Below are positions 32,166 to 39,928 of a stretch of 64,000 nt of DNA, piece after piece. This DNA comes from Allochromatium vinosum DSM 180 (GTDB lineage Bacteria; Pseudomonadota; Gammaproteobacteria; Chromatiales; Chromatiaceae), in contig NC_013851.1 in NCBI RefSeq assembly GCF_000025485.1, positions 1,403,154 to 1,467,153 on the forward strand, in the 5' to 3' direction. Position numbers and translations under genes: made by a program. Numbering within the stretch: the first letter of the stretch is position 1; every line of letters starts with the position of its first letter. A model generated the notes under the pieces. The model was not told where the DNA came from, ran no database searches, and saw only the letters and a list, made by a program, of their open reading frames with translations.

Positions 32166-33427
32166 GAGAAGCTGAACTTGAACAGATAGAAGAACGCCGC
32201 CGCCAGCACGGCCCCGGCCGGCAGCGTGATCAGCCAGGAGACCACGATGTTGCCGATGACGCGCAGATCCAGCGCCGCGATCCCGCGCGACAGCCCGACG
32301 CCCATGACCGCGCCCACGGCGATATGGGTGGTCGAGACCGGCAGCCCGGTCTTGGAGGCCAGCACCACCACGGCAGCGGCGGCCAGCGTGGCTGAGAAAC
32401 CGCGCGTGGGTGTCAGTTCGGTGATCCGGGTGCCGATGGTCTGCATGACGCGATAGCCCAGGGTCGCCAGCCCCACCACGATGCCGATGCCGCCGAGCAG
32501 CAGGATCCACAGCGGCAGTTGCGCCTTCTGGGCCACGGCGCCGCCGGACTGGATCACAGACACCACGGCTGCCAGCGGCCCGATGCCGTTGGCCACGTCG
32601 TTGGAGCCGTGGGCGAAGGCCATGGCGCAGGCGGTGAAGATCATCATCGGCGTGAAGACCTTCTCGACACTGGCGAAATGGAAGGCGCGGTCGGCCTTCT
32701 CGTCGAGCTTGACGCGGTCGATCAAGACCTTGCCGATGAGGCCCGTCACCAGGCCGAAGACGGTCGCCACGATCAGGCTCTCCGTGGTCGTCAGGTGCAG
32801 ATCCAGATGCTTGAGTCCCTTGAACAGCGACACCAGGCTCACGATCCAGCCGACCAGGAACACATAGACCGGCCCCCAGCGCTTGGCCTGCCGGAACGGA
32901 TTCTCGGCGTTGAGGATCAGATGACGGATGCTCAGCATGATCAGCAGTGCTGCCAGACCGCCCAGCAGCGGCGAGATCACCCAACTGGCGACGATCTGGC
33001 CGATCGTCTCCCAATGTACGGCATGCAGCCCGATCCCGGCGACCGCGAAGCCGACGATGGCGCCGACGATCGAATGTGTGGTCGAGACCGGCCAGCCGCG
33101 CGCCGAAGCGATCATGAGCCAGACTCCGGCGGCCAGCAGCGAGGCAAGCATGCCGTAGACCAGGAGTTCGGGCCGACCGTCCAGCGTTTCGGCATCGATG
33201 ATGCCGCTGCGGATGGTCTCGGTGACATCGCCGCCGGCGACGAAGGCGCCGATGAACTCACAGACGGCCGCGATCAGGATCGCCTGCCGCACGGTGATGG
33301 CCCCCGAGCCGACCGAGGTGCCCATGGCATTGGCCACATCGTTGGCGCCGATGCCCCAGGTCATGTAGAGGCCAAAGACGATGGCCAGGATCAGGAACAC
33401 TGATCCCCATTCAGTGATGATTTCCAC
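32162..33427 (-). CDS. PiT-family inorganic phosphate transporter
   Basis: Low-affinity metal-phosphate/H+ or Na+ symporter. Both duplicated signature motifs are present: GIGANDVANAMGTSVGSGAI near residue 25 and HGSNDVANGIGPLAAV at about 265. Second copies of the TTH motif (STTHSIVGAIVGF and STTHIAVGAVMG) confirm the fold. 421 residues with about ten membrane helices. ATG at 33427, 18 bases after the DUF47 gene. DUF47-PiT pairs are very common, with DUF47 modulating the transporter. Confidence 0.95.
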   Translation of the reverse strand: MEIITEWGSVFLILAIVFGLYMTWGIGANDVANAMGTSVGSGAITVRQAILIAAVCEFIGAFVAGGDVTETIRSGIIDAETLDGRPELLVYGMLASLLAAGVWLMIASARGWPVSTTHSIVGAIVGFAVAGIGLHAVHWETIGQIVASWVISPLLGGLAALLIMLSIRHLILNAENPFRQAKRWGPVYVFLVGWIVSLVSLFKGLKHLDLHLTTTESLIVATVFGLVTGLIGKVLIDRVKLDEKADRAFHFASVEKVFTPMMIFTACAMAFAHGSNDVANGIGPLAAVVSVIQSGGAVAQKAQLPLWILLLGGIGIVVGLATLGYRVMQTIGTRITELTPTRGFSATLAAAAVVVLASKTGLPVSTTHIAVGAVMGVGLSRGIAALDLRVIGNIVVSWLITLPAGAVLAAAFFYLFKFSFS

Positions 33428-33445
33428 GCTCTTCTCTCCCGGACT

Positions 33446-34144
33446 TCAGCGCGCGATGAGCGGCAGCAGGTGATCGCCGATGCGGGCAGCGCGGTTGGCG
33501 AGCGCACTGAGCGCGCGCACGAGCTGGTGCGTGAGTGGCGGCGTGGCGGGGGGCAGGGCGTCGCCCTGGCCGGCGTCGTCGATCGGTGCGAAGAGCGCGC
33601 GAGCCAGTGCAGGCACCTGCGCGTCGGTCTCACCGGCGAGCCGGTCGAGGGTCTGGATCATGGTCTCGACGCGGGTGGCTTCCGGGCCGCGAAAGCCGGT
33701 CTCGATGAGTTCGTCGATCTCGTCGACGATGGCGGTGGCTTGCTGACAGGTCGCGGTAGCGCTCCGGGTCAGGTTGAGTAGCGCCGTGTGGAGTTCCGTC
33801 GGGAGACGCATGGCGTGCTGCAACGGCAGATCGGCGATGGCGCGGACTTCACGCCCAATCCATTCCTGACGGTCGAGCAGTTCGAGCAGATCGCGCCGGT
33901 CGACCGGCATGAACAGACTGCGCGGCAGGTGCAGCCGGATCTCGCGCGCGAGTGCACTGGCCTGGGGGATGGGCGCGCGGATGGCGTCCTGGCGTGAGGT
34001 GATGTCGGAGACATCGGCCGTGCCCAGCGCCTCGACGAGTGCCGGAAGCTGGACGACGGCGGACTGGACGAGCCGCATGTGTTCCTGCGTCGGCCCAAAG
34101 GGTGAGCGGCCGAACAGGGCGGCGATCGGGTTGGTGGTCTTCAT
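33446..34144 (-). CDS. DUF47 / PhoU-like phosphate transport regulator
   Basis: An all-helical 232-residue protein starting MKTTNPIAALFGRSPFGPTQEHM, quoted in part, which is typical of the DUF47 (PhoU-related) family. Conserved acidic patches such as FMPVDRRDLLELLDRQEW and VDEIDELIETGFRG mark metal-binding helices. The family partners with PiT carriers and is thought to control their activity. First gene of the minus-strand phosphate island; the PHO-box-like repeats begin 78 bases upstream of its ATG. Confidence 0.9.
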   Translation of the reverse strand: MKTTNPIAALFGRSPFGPTQEHMRLVQSAVVQLPALVEALGTADVSDITSRQDAIRAPIPQASALAREIRLHLPRSLFMPVDRRDLLELLDRQEWIGREVRAIADLPLQHAMRLPTELHTALLNLTRSATATCQQATAIVDEIDELIETGFRGPEATRVETMIQTLDRLAGETDAQVPALARALFAPIDDAGQGDALPPATPPLTHQLVRALSALANRAARIGDHLLPLIAR

Positions 34145-34222
34145 GAGATCACATGACTGTGGTTGACGAAACTGGATTGGCGTCGTCCGGCCGATGAGCC
34201 GGGTACGCGAGGGGGTGCCAGT

Positions 34223-34255
34223 TTGTCAAAAAAAGGTCATTAGATCGTCATATTT
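34223..34255. promoter_or_regulatory. PHO-box-like triple repeat (PhoB site candidate)
   Basis: Three 11-base units, TTGTCAAAAAA, AGGTCATTAGA and TCGTCATATTT, place GTCA at 34225, 34236 and 34247, exactly 11 bases apart. The E. coli PHO-box half-site is CTGTCATAAAT-like with the same period. The repeat reads on the plus strand whereas the phosphate operon it precedes is on minus, opposite to the usual orientation. The tract is AT-rich within GC-rich DNA. Context makes PhoB control likely; binding is not shown. Confidence 0.65.
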
Positions 34256-34275
34256 TTTACGGCCAGGTGAATGAC

Positions 34276-34980
34276 TCAGGCCGGACTCTTCACCGGATCG
34301 ATGCCCTTGTGCGGGATGAAGAGACCGCAACCGAGCGCACGATGCGGCCCCAGCCCCTCACGCTGAAGCCGCATCGACTCCTCGCGCGTCAGTCCGGCGA
34401 GCATGAGGGCGCGGGTAGGGATCGGGCCGGCCGGTGTATGCAGGGTCGTGGCCTTGCCGCAGAGCGCCTTGCGCACGCGGATGTCGAGTGCGCCGAGCGC
34501 TTGCGCGGCGGCTTCGAGAAAGCGCGATTCGTCGGCGAACGCCTCGGCATCGGCACTGGGGTCCGTCGCCAGATAACGCGCAAAGATGGTCGTCTCCTGA
34601 CTCAGGGGCTTCGGCTTGGCCGCGCCGATCGTCAACGGCTGACCACCGACATCGATCCGCCGCCCCTGGAGACGCGCCGCCAGATCGTCCGCCCGCGCGC
34701 TCGGAACGCGAATCGTCAGCTTGGTGCGGCGCGAGACCATGATCAGCGCCTCGGGCGAGTGCTCGGGCCGCTCCCAGCCGTTCTGCGATCCGGCGACATG
34801 GATGGTATGCACGCCCAGGCGCGGTTCCTCATCGAACCAGGGCACCAGAGCGCGCACCGCGCTCGACAGGGCGTAGGCATGGTCGACCGGCAGACGCTTG
34901 CAGTCGATCGCAAACAGCAGATCGACGATATCGTCCGGCAGTCGGAGCGCGTCGGTCGGTTCGTCTTCGTTCCAGAACAT
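34276..34980 (-). CDS. Orphan Cas6/Cmx6-like RNA endonuclease family protein
   Basis: The 234 residues follow the pattern of the type I-MYXAN Cas6/Cmx6 family, which processes CRISPR transcripts: an N-terminal ferredoxin-like half (VDLLFAIDCKRLPVDHAYAL, VRALVPWFDEE, GVHTIHVAG) and a C-terminal glycine-rich loop GLGPHRALGCGLFIP preceded by LTREESMRLQ. Histidines at VDHAYAL and GVHTIHVAG could be catalytic. There is no CRISPR array or other cas gene in the window, so it may have been recruited to another RNA. ATG at 34980. It ends the three-gene minus-strand set between the phosphate island and dsrA. Confidence 0.7.
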   Translation of the reverse strand: MFWNEDEPTDALRLPDDIVDLLFAIDCKRLPVDHAYALSSAVRALVPWFDEEPRLGVHTIHVAGSQNGWERPEHSPEALIMVSRRTKLTIRVPSARADDLAARLQGRRIDVGGQPLTIGAAKPKPLSQETTIFARYLATDPSADAEAFADESRFLEAAAQALGALDIRVRKALCGKATTLHTPAGPIPTRALMLAGLTREESMRLQREGLGPHRALGCGLFIPHKGIDPVKSPA

Positions 34981-35016
34981 TCGGTCGGTCTCGGAATCCT
35001 TGGAATCAGGGATGGA

Positions 35017-35742
35017 TCAATAGGGCAGGCGCCGCTGAAGCGCCTCGCGGTCGAACCACCAGTCGTCCTGGACCAGCACATCGACGACATTGCGCAGACG
35101 TACCAGGAATTTCTCGGGTTCCTTCAGTTCCAGCCGCTCCATCCAGTGATCGAGCTGCTCGGGCGTCTCGATCTGACTGTGACGGTGCGCCACCGTACCG
35201 AGCAACTGGGTGGTGAAGAACATCAGATTCTCACGATGGTGTCCCTCGGCACGCACATCGGCCAGGAACAGCGCCGTGGTCGCCGCCACCGCCGCGCCAT
35301 CGGCGTCGTCCGGCGTCTCGTCGATCACATGATTGAGCAGCTCGATGGTCAGCTCGGGATCGATGGGGCAGGTGACGGCCAGCCAGATCCCCTGCCCGAG
35401 CGCAGCGACCGAACCGGGCTGTTCGGACTGGAACAGCACGTCACAGGCATCGGCCGCCGACTCGAACTGGTCCCATTCGATGAAGTGATCGAAGGCGGCA
35501 CGCGCCAGCGGCCAGGCTTCCACTCCACGCTCCAGATTGACCAGGGTCCGTGCGACCTGCAAGCGCAGATCAGCCAGCTCATGCGCCGAGCCGCTGCCGT
35601 GCTCGATGGCCGCGAGCCGTTCGTTGAGCACCTGAAGATGCGACTCCAGCGCCGCGAATTCACTGCCATGATTGAAGACGGAATCGGCGGCAGTGTCCGG
35701 CAGTCGGATGGCGAAGGGGTCGAATGACTTCATGGTGTTCAT
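35017..35742 (-). CDS. Conserved-looking helical protein, unknown
   Basis: A 241-residue acidic, mostly helical protein with no family I recognise. Stretches such as LADLRLQVARTLVNLERGVEAWPLARAAFDHF and WDQFESAADACDVLF (quoted in part) look like helical-repeat (TPR/HEAT-like) packing. ATG at 35742 chosen; a second ATG three codons later (35733) is equally possible. It precedes the Cas6-like gene by 36 bases and follows a small gene, so the three probably form one unit. Codon and base use are like the neighbours. Confidence 0.65.
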   Translation of the reverse strand: MNTMKSFDPFAIRLPDTAADSVFNHGSEFAALESHLQVLNERLAAIEHGSGSAHELADLRLQVARTLVNLERGVEAWPLARAAFDHFIEWDQFESAADACDVLFQSEQPGSVAALGQGIWLAVTCPIDPELTIELLNHVIDETPDDADGAAVAATTALFLADVRAEGHHRENLMFFTTQLLGTVAHRHSQIETPEQLDHWMERLELKEPEKFLVRLRNVVDVLVQDDWWFDREALQRRLPY

Positions 35743-35779
35743 GGCGTGAGAAACCCTGCTGGTCGTTAGGATCGTGGAA

Positions 35780-35971
35780 TCAGCGCAGCAGGCCGCTGAA
35801 GGCGGCCTCGAGTCGGTCCTCCCAGTTCTCCGGCGTGTCCGGGTAGGGCGGCTTGACGTCCATGCGGAAGAACCGCTCGCCGGAACGCGCCACGGCCTGG
35901 ACGAGCGGGATGAGTTCGTCGAAGGATTCGAGGTCTTGGTTGGCAACCAGGATTTCGCTGAGCTTGAGCAT
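35780..35971 (-). CDS. Small protein, unknown, upstream of the Cas6-like set
   Basis: A 63-residue, acidic protein (MLKLSEILVANQDLESFDEL...). No motif or membrane segment is seen; it ends AAFSGLLR. The open frame allows an earlier ATG at 36022, which would add MTWHAPNPSIHTDTQTQ; that segment looks non-coding, although GGA lies nearby upstream, so the start is uncertain. First gene of a probable three-gene unit divergent from dsrA. Confidence 0.5.
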   Translation of the reverse strand: MLKLSEILVANQDLESFDELIPLVQAVARSGERFFRMDVKPPYPDTPENWEDRLEAAFSGLLR

Positions 35972-36191
35972 CTGAGTCTGAGTGTCTGTATGGATCGAAG
36001 GGTTCGGAGCATGCCACGTCATCGGTATCCATGCGAATCATCCGTCGCGAGAGGCGAGCGCCGGTACCTGGGTGTGGTTGAATGTGCAGGCGTCCGGACC
36101 CGAAAACAACAGCGCCCGACCAGCCCGCGCCCTGATGCGTCGGCGATCATGGAAACTTAGGTGGAGTATTCTGATGACCCTGAATTTTAGA

Positions 36192-36211
36192 AAACTGTAA
36201 TATTAGAGTTT
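36192..36211. promoter_or_regulatory. AT-rich 20-bp palindrome, candidate operator of dsr
   Basis: AAACTGTAATATTAGAGTTT is a 20-base inverted repeat symmetric at every position except one G-G pair (AAACT-n-TAATATTA-n-AGTTT). It ends two bases before the TTGACT -35 element of the dsr promoter, in the 560-base region upstream of dsrA. Such placement suits an activator or repressor dimer responding to reduced sulfur. ArsR-type sulfur regulators bind AT-rich dyads, but no particular regulator is shown. Confidence 0.6.
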
Positions 36212-36212
36212 A

Positions 36213-36242
36213 TTGACTTTCTGGTGAGCTGGCTTGTAGGAT
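36213..36242 (+). promoter_or_regulatory. Sigma-70-type promoter of the dsr cluster
   Basis: TTGACT (36213-36218), an 18-base spacer, then TAGGAT (36237-36242). The -35 matches consensus at five of six positions; the -10 at four of six. Transcription would start near 36249, leaving a leader of roughly 330 nt before the dsrA ATG. The palindrome directly upstream supports this as the regulated promoter. Confidence 0.6.
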
Positions 36243-36581
36243 TTTTCGCCAATCCGGCCGCTGTCTTTGATCGCTGGGCCACATCACCTGCGGAAGGCTC
36301 CAGGCACTGGCGTATATCTCCAAAGGGATAGAGGTCGAGGAGGATATCCCCCCCCGATCGTGGAATGGGCGCGCATCCTGTCCATGGGTATATTAGAAAA
36401 CGCCGATGGGGTTGAGGGTCCGGCTCGATACGCACGCCGAGCGTGTCGGTACCACCGGCTCCACACACAGACCCGACGCGATGCAGCGATCCGCGCTGTC
36501 CCGGCCAAGCGGTCGAGACAGGTTCGTGCACGCGCACAAACCATATCCGTTCCTGGTTATATCGATAGGAGAGACCGCGCA
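36243..36581 (+). other. Long dsrA leader without recognised gene
   Basis: About 330 bases lie between the predicted transcription start and the dsrA ATG. The dsrA frame stays open back to 36267, but no ribosome-binding site or DsrA-like residues support an N-terminal extension. It includes a run of eight C (about 36348-36355) and short GC-rich inverted segments. It might carry an RNA element or a second, nearer promoter. AGGAGA at about 36567 is the dsrA ribosome-binding site. Confidence 0.5.
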
Positions 36582-37835
36582 ATGGCTATCGACAAGCACG
36601 CGACCCCGATGCTCGACCAGCTCGAGACCGGTCCCTGGCCCAGCTTCATCTCCGGCATCAAGCGTCTGCGCGACCAGCACCCGGACGCGCGCATCAATGC
36701 CGTGACCAACGACCTGCTCGGTCAGCTCGAACACTCCTACGAGACCCGCAAGGGCTACTGGAAGGGCGGTACCGTGTCGGTGTTCGGCTATGGCGGCGGC
36801 ATCATTCCGCGCTTCTCCGAAGTCGGCAAGGTCTTCCCCAGTTCCAAGGAATTCCACACCGTCCGCGTCCAGCCGCCGGCAGGCAACCACTACACCACCG
36901 CCATGCTGCGCCAGCTCGCCGATACCTGGGAGAAGTACGGCTCGGGTCTGATCACCTTCCACGGCCAGACCGGCAACATCATGTTCATCGGTGTCGATAC
37001 CCCGAACACCCAGAACTTCTTCGACGAGATCAACGACTACGGCTGGGATCTCGGCGGCGCCGGTCCCTGCGTGCGTACCGCCATGTCCTGTGTCGGCTCG
37101 GCGCGCTGCGAGATGTCCTGCACCAACGAGCTGAAGGCCCATCGGCTACTGGTCAACAACTTCACCGACGATGTGCACCGTCCGGCGCTGCCCTACAAGT
37201 TCAAGTTCAAAGTCTCCGGTTGCCCCAACGACTGCCAGAACGCCATCGAGCGTTCCGACTTCGCCGTCCTCGGCACCTGGCGCGACGACATGAAGGTCGA
37301 TCAGGCCGAAGTCAAGCATTACATCGCCGACAAGGGCCGCCAGTACTACATCGACAACGTCATCACCCGCTGCCCGACCAAGGCACTGTCGCTCAACGAC
37401 GACGACACCCTCGACGTCAACAATCGCGACTGCGTGCGCTGCATGCACTGTCTGAACGTCATGCCGAAGGCGCTGCATCCCGGCGACGACAAGGGTGTCA
37501 CCATCCTGATCGGCGGCAAGCGCACCCTCAAGATCGGCGATCTGATGGGCACCGTGGTCGTGCCGTTCAAGAAGCTGGAGACCGAGGAAGACTACGAGTC
37601 GCTGGTCGAGCTGGCCGAGACCATCATCGATTTCTGGGCCGAGAACGGTCTGGAGCACGAGCGTTGCGGCGAGATGATCGAGCGCATCGGTCTGGCCAAC
37701 TTCCTGGAAGGCATCGGCATCGAGCCGGACCCGAACATGCTGAGCCACCCGCGCCAGAGTTCCTACATCCGCATGGATGGCTGGGACGAGGCGGCCGAAG
37801 AATGGTTCGCGCGTCAGGCCGAGGCCGGTCGCTGA
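36582..37835 (+). CDS. dsrA: Reverse-type dissimilatory sulfite reductase alpha subunit
   Basis: DsrA with DsrB forms the cytoplasmic siroamide/[4Fe-4S] enzyme that, in sulfur oxidisers, converts sulfur from the DsrC relay to sulfite. The 417 residues carry the siroheme-iron-sulfur cysteines in CVGSARCEMSC (about 169-180) and GCPNDCQ (about 213), plus a ferredoxin-like insert with CVRCMHC (about 285). GRTL-like FGYGGGIIPRFSE is also typical. ATG at 36582 follows AGGAGA. dsrB starts 54 bases after the stop. Gene order and residues indicate the sulfur-oxidising rather than sulfate-reducing type. Confidence 0.98.
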   Translation: MAIDKHATPMLDQLETGPWPSFISGIKRLRDQHPDARINAVTNDLLGQLEHSYETRKGYWKGGTVSVFGYGGGIIPRFSEVGKVFPSSKEFHTVRVQPPAGNHYTTAMLRQLADTWEKYGSGLITFHGQTGNIMFIGVDTPNTQNFFDEINDYGWDLGGAGPCVRTAMSCVGSARCEMSCTNELKAHRLLVNNFTDDVHRPALPYKFKFKVSGCPNDCQNAIERSDFAVLGTWRDDMKVDQAEVKHYIADKGRQYYIDNVITRCPTKALSLNDDDTLDVNNRDCVRCMHCLNVMPKALHPGDDKGVTILIGGKRTLKIGDLMGTVVVPFKKLETEEDYESLVELAETIIDFWAENGLEHERCGEMIERIGLANFLEGIGIEPDPNMLSHPRQSSYIRMDGWDEAAEEWFARQAEAGR

Positions 37836-37889
37836 GCGGCGCCGACCCCATCGTACTCCCCAAGAATCGAAACACTGGAGGATCAGTCC

Positions 37890-38960
37890 ATGGCGGAAAT
37901 GCGTGAGCCCATCGAGTCCGGCTGTCCGGACCCCTGGCAGTACATGCATCCGGTGATGCGCAAGAATTTTGGCATGTGGAAGTATCACGAGCATCCGCGT
38001 CCGGGCGTGCTGCTGCATGTGGCCTACAGCGGCGACAAGATCTGGACGGTCAAGGCCGGCACCCAGCGCATCCTCGACGTCTTCACACTGCGCAAGCTGT
38101 GCGACATCGGTGACGAGTTCGCCGACGGCTATGTCCACTTCACCATCCGCTCGAACATCGAGTATCTGGTGAGTGACGAAGCCAAGGTCCAGCCGCTGAT
38201 CGACGCCCTGGAAGGCGCCGGCTTCGTCGTCGGCGGCACCCAGAACTCGGTGGCCATGATCTCGCACACCCAGGGCTGGCTGCACTGCGACATCCCGGGC
38301 ACCGACGCCTCGGGCGTGGTCAAGTCGATGATGGATGAGCTCATCGACGAGTTCCGCAACGCCACCATGCCCAACCGCGTGCACATCACCACCTCCTGCT
38401 GCCAGATCAACTGTGGCGGTCAGGGCGACATCGCGATCAACATCCAGCACACCAAGCCGCCGAAGATCAACCATGATCTGGTGGCCAATGTCTGCGAGCG
38501 TCCGTCGGTCGTGGCCCGCTGCCCGGTCGCCGCAATTCGTCCGGCGATGGTCAACGGCAAGCCGTCGCTCGAAGTCGACGAGCGCAAGTGCATCTGCTGC
38601 GGTGCCTGCTATCCGCCCTGTCCGCCGATGCAGATCAACGACGCCGAGCACTCCAAGCTGGCCATCTGGGTCGGCGGCAACCACTCCAACGCGCGCGGCA
38701 AGCCGACCTTCCAGAAGCTGGTGGCCGCCGGCATCCCGAACAATCCGCCTCGCTGGCCGGAAGCGACCGCCATCGTCAAGCGCATCCTGAAGGCGTACAA
38801 GGAAGGCGCGAAGGACTGGGAGCGCATCAACGAGTGGATCGAACGCATCGGCTGGCCGCGCTTCTTCGAGGAGGTCGAGCTGCCCTTCACCAAGTATCAC
38901 ATCGATACCTGGCGCGGCGCGCGCGCGAGCTTCAACAGCTCGTCCTATATCCGCTTCTGA
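37890..38960 (+). CDS. dsrB: Reverse-type dissimilatory sulfite reductase beta subunit
   Basis: Beta subunit of DsrAB, which holds the catalytically active siroheme. Its cysteine motifs are TSCCQINCGGQGD and CERPSVVARCP, followed by a [4Fe-4S] ferredoxin domain CICCGACYPPCPP (about residues 235-250) that feeds electrons. 356 residues. ATG at 37890 preceded by TGGAGGATCAG. A perfect 10-bp hairpin lies between this gene and dsrE. Confidence 0.98.
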   Translation: MAEMREPIESGCPDPWQYMHPVMRKNFGMWKYHEHPRPGVLLHVAYSGDKIWTVKAGTQRILDVFTLRKLCDIGDEFADGYVHFTIRSNIEYLVSDEAKVQPLIDALEGAGFVVGGTQNSVAMISHTQGWLHCDIPGTDASGVVKSMMDELIDEFRNATMPNRVHITTSCCQINCGGQGDIAINIQHTKPPKINHDLVANVCERPSVVARCPVAAIRPAMVNGKPSLEVDERKCICCGACYPPCPPMQINDAEHSKLAIWVGGNHSNARGKPTFQKLVAAGIPNNPPRWPEATAIVKRILKAYKEGAKDWERINEWIERIGWPRFFEEVELPFTKYHIDTWRGARASFNSSSYIRF

Positions 38961-39030
38961 TCCGGAGCGGACAGGGGGAGGCGCATCCGGCACAGCACGG
39001 ACGCGCCATGATCGAACGACAATCCATCGC

Positions 39031-39063
39031 CTCGGGTCGGACGCCGCGCGCGACCGACCCGAG
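39031..39063. other. 10-bp perfect hairpin between dsrB and dsrE
   Basis: CTCGGGTCGG (39031-39040) pairs exactly with CCGACCCGAG (39054-39063) around a GC-rich 13-nt loop that can pair further. No T run follows, so it is more likely an RNA-processing or stabilising element, or a weak attenuator, than a terminator. It separates dsrAB from dsrEFHC in the message. Confidence 0.6.
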
Positions 39064-39100
39064 AGCGCGATGACTGGATTTGGATAGCCACGAGGTCTGC

Positions 39101-39493
39101 ATGAAGTTCGCGCTTCAGATCAACGAGGGGCCCTATCAGCATCAGGCGTCCGACTCGGCCTATCAGTTCGCCAAGGCCGCGCTGGAGAAGGGGCACGAGA
39201 TCTTCCGGGTCTTCTTCTATCACGACGGCGTCAACAACTCGACCCGCCTGACCACGCCGCCGCAGGACGATCGTCACATCGTCAACCGCTGGGCCGAGCT
39301 GGCCGAGCAGTACGAGCTGGACATGGTCGTCTGTGTCGCCGCCGCCCAGCGTCGCGGCATCGTCGATGAGGGCGAGGCCAGTCGCAACGGCAAGGACGCG
39401 ACCAACATCCATCCCAAATTCCGGATTTCCGGACTCGGGCAACTGGTCGAGGCGGCGATCCAGGCCGACCGTCTCGTCGTCTTCGGTGACTGA
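39101..39493 (+). CDS. dsrE: Sulfur relay protein DsrE
   Basis: Subunit of the DsrE2F2H2 sulfurtransferase hexamer, which passes sulfane sulfur from a Tus-like donor to DsrC. The active cysteine is Cys78 in DMVVCVAAAQRRG, the position established for DsrE. The 130-residue length from the ATG at 39101 agrees with the family; a TTG at 39080 is open in frame but would add an unusual extension. GAGG lies at a reasonable distance. TusD homologue. Confidence 0.96.
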   Translation: MKFALQINEGPYQHQASDSAYQFAKAALEKGHEIFRVFFYHDGVNNSTRLTTPPQDDRHIVNRWAELAEQYELDMVVCVAAAQRRGIVDEGEASRNGKDATNIHPKFRISGLGQLVEAAIQADRLVVFGD

Positions 39494-39505
39494 GGGAGCG
39501 CCAAC

Positions 39506-39916
39506 ATGTCGGAAGTCGTGAAGAAATTCATGTACCTCAATCGCAAGGCGCCCTACGGCACCATCTATGCGTGGGAAGCCCTGGAAGTCGTGCTCATCGG
39601 CGCCGCCTTCGATCAGGACGTGTGCGTCCTGTTCCTCGACGACGGTGTCTACCAGCTCACCAGGGGCCAGGACACCAAGGGCATCGGGATGAAGAACTTC
39701 TCCCCGACCTACCGCACCCTGGGCGACTACGAGGTGCGTCGCATCTATGTCGACCGCGACTCGCTGGAAGCGCGCGGACTGACCCAGGACGATCTGGTCG
39801 AGATCGCCTTCGAGGACATGGAGACCGAGGAAGAGTTCGACAACATCGTCGAGGTCATCGATTCGGCGCGCGTCAGCGAGCTGATGAACGAATCCGATGC
39901 GGTCTTCAGCTTCTAA
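39506..39916 (+). CDS. dsrF: Sulfur relay protein DsrF
   Basis: TusC-like member of the DsrEFH complex. The 136-residue alpha/beta protein keeps the DsrE-like fold (VLIGAAFDQDVCVLFLDDGVYQL) with one cysteine at about residue 40 inside the strand; it is not the sulfur-carrying residue in this family. ATG at 39506, 12 bases after dsrE. Stabilises the heterohexamer interface. Confidence 0.95.
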   Translation: MSEVVKKFMYLNRKAPYGTIYAWEALEVVLIGAAFDQDVCVLFLDDGVYQLTRGQDTKGIGMKNFSPTYRTLGDYEVRRIYVDRDSLEARGLTQDDLVEIAFEDMETEEEFDNIVEVIDSARVSELMNESDAVFSF

Positions 39917-39928
39917 GGGGAGGGTGGA

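Noticed and set aside
36267-36581. N-terminal extension of dsrA
   Set aside because: Open in frame but lacks a ribosome-binding site and DsrA-like residues; the ATG at 36582 has AGGAGA and gives the family length.
34145-36581. CRISPR array near the Cas6-like gene
   Set aside because: No set of direct repeats with regular spacers is visible; the only periodic signal is the 11-bp PHO-box-like repeat.
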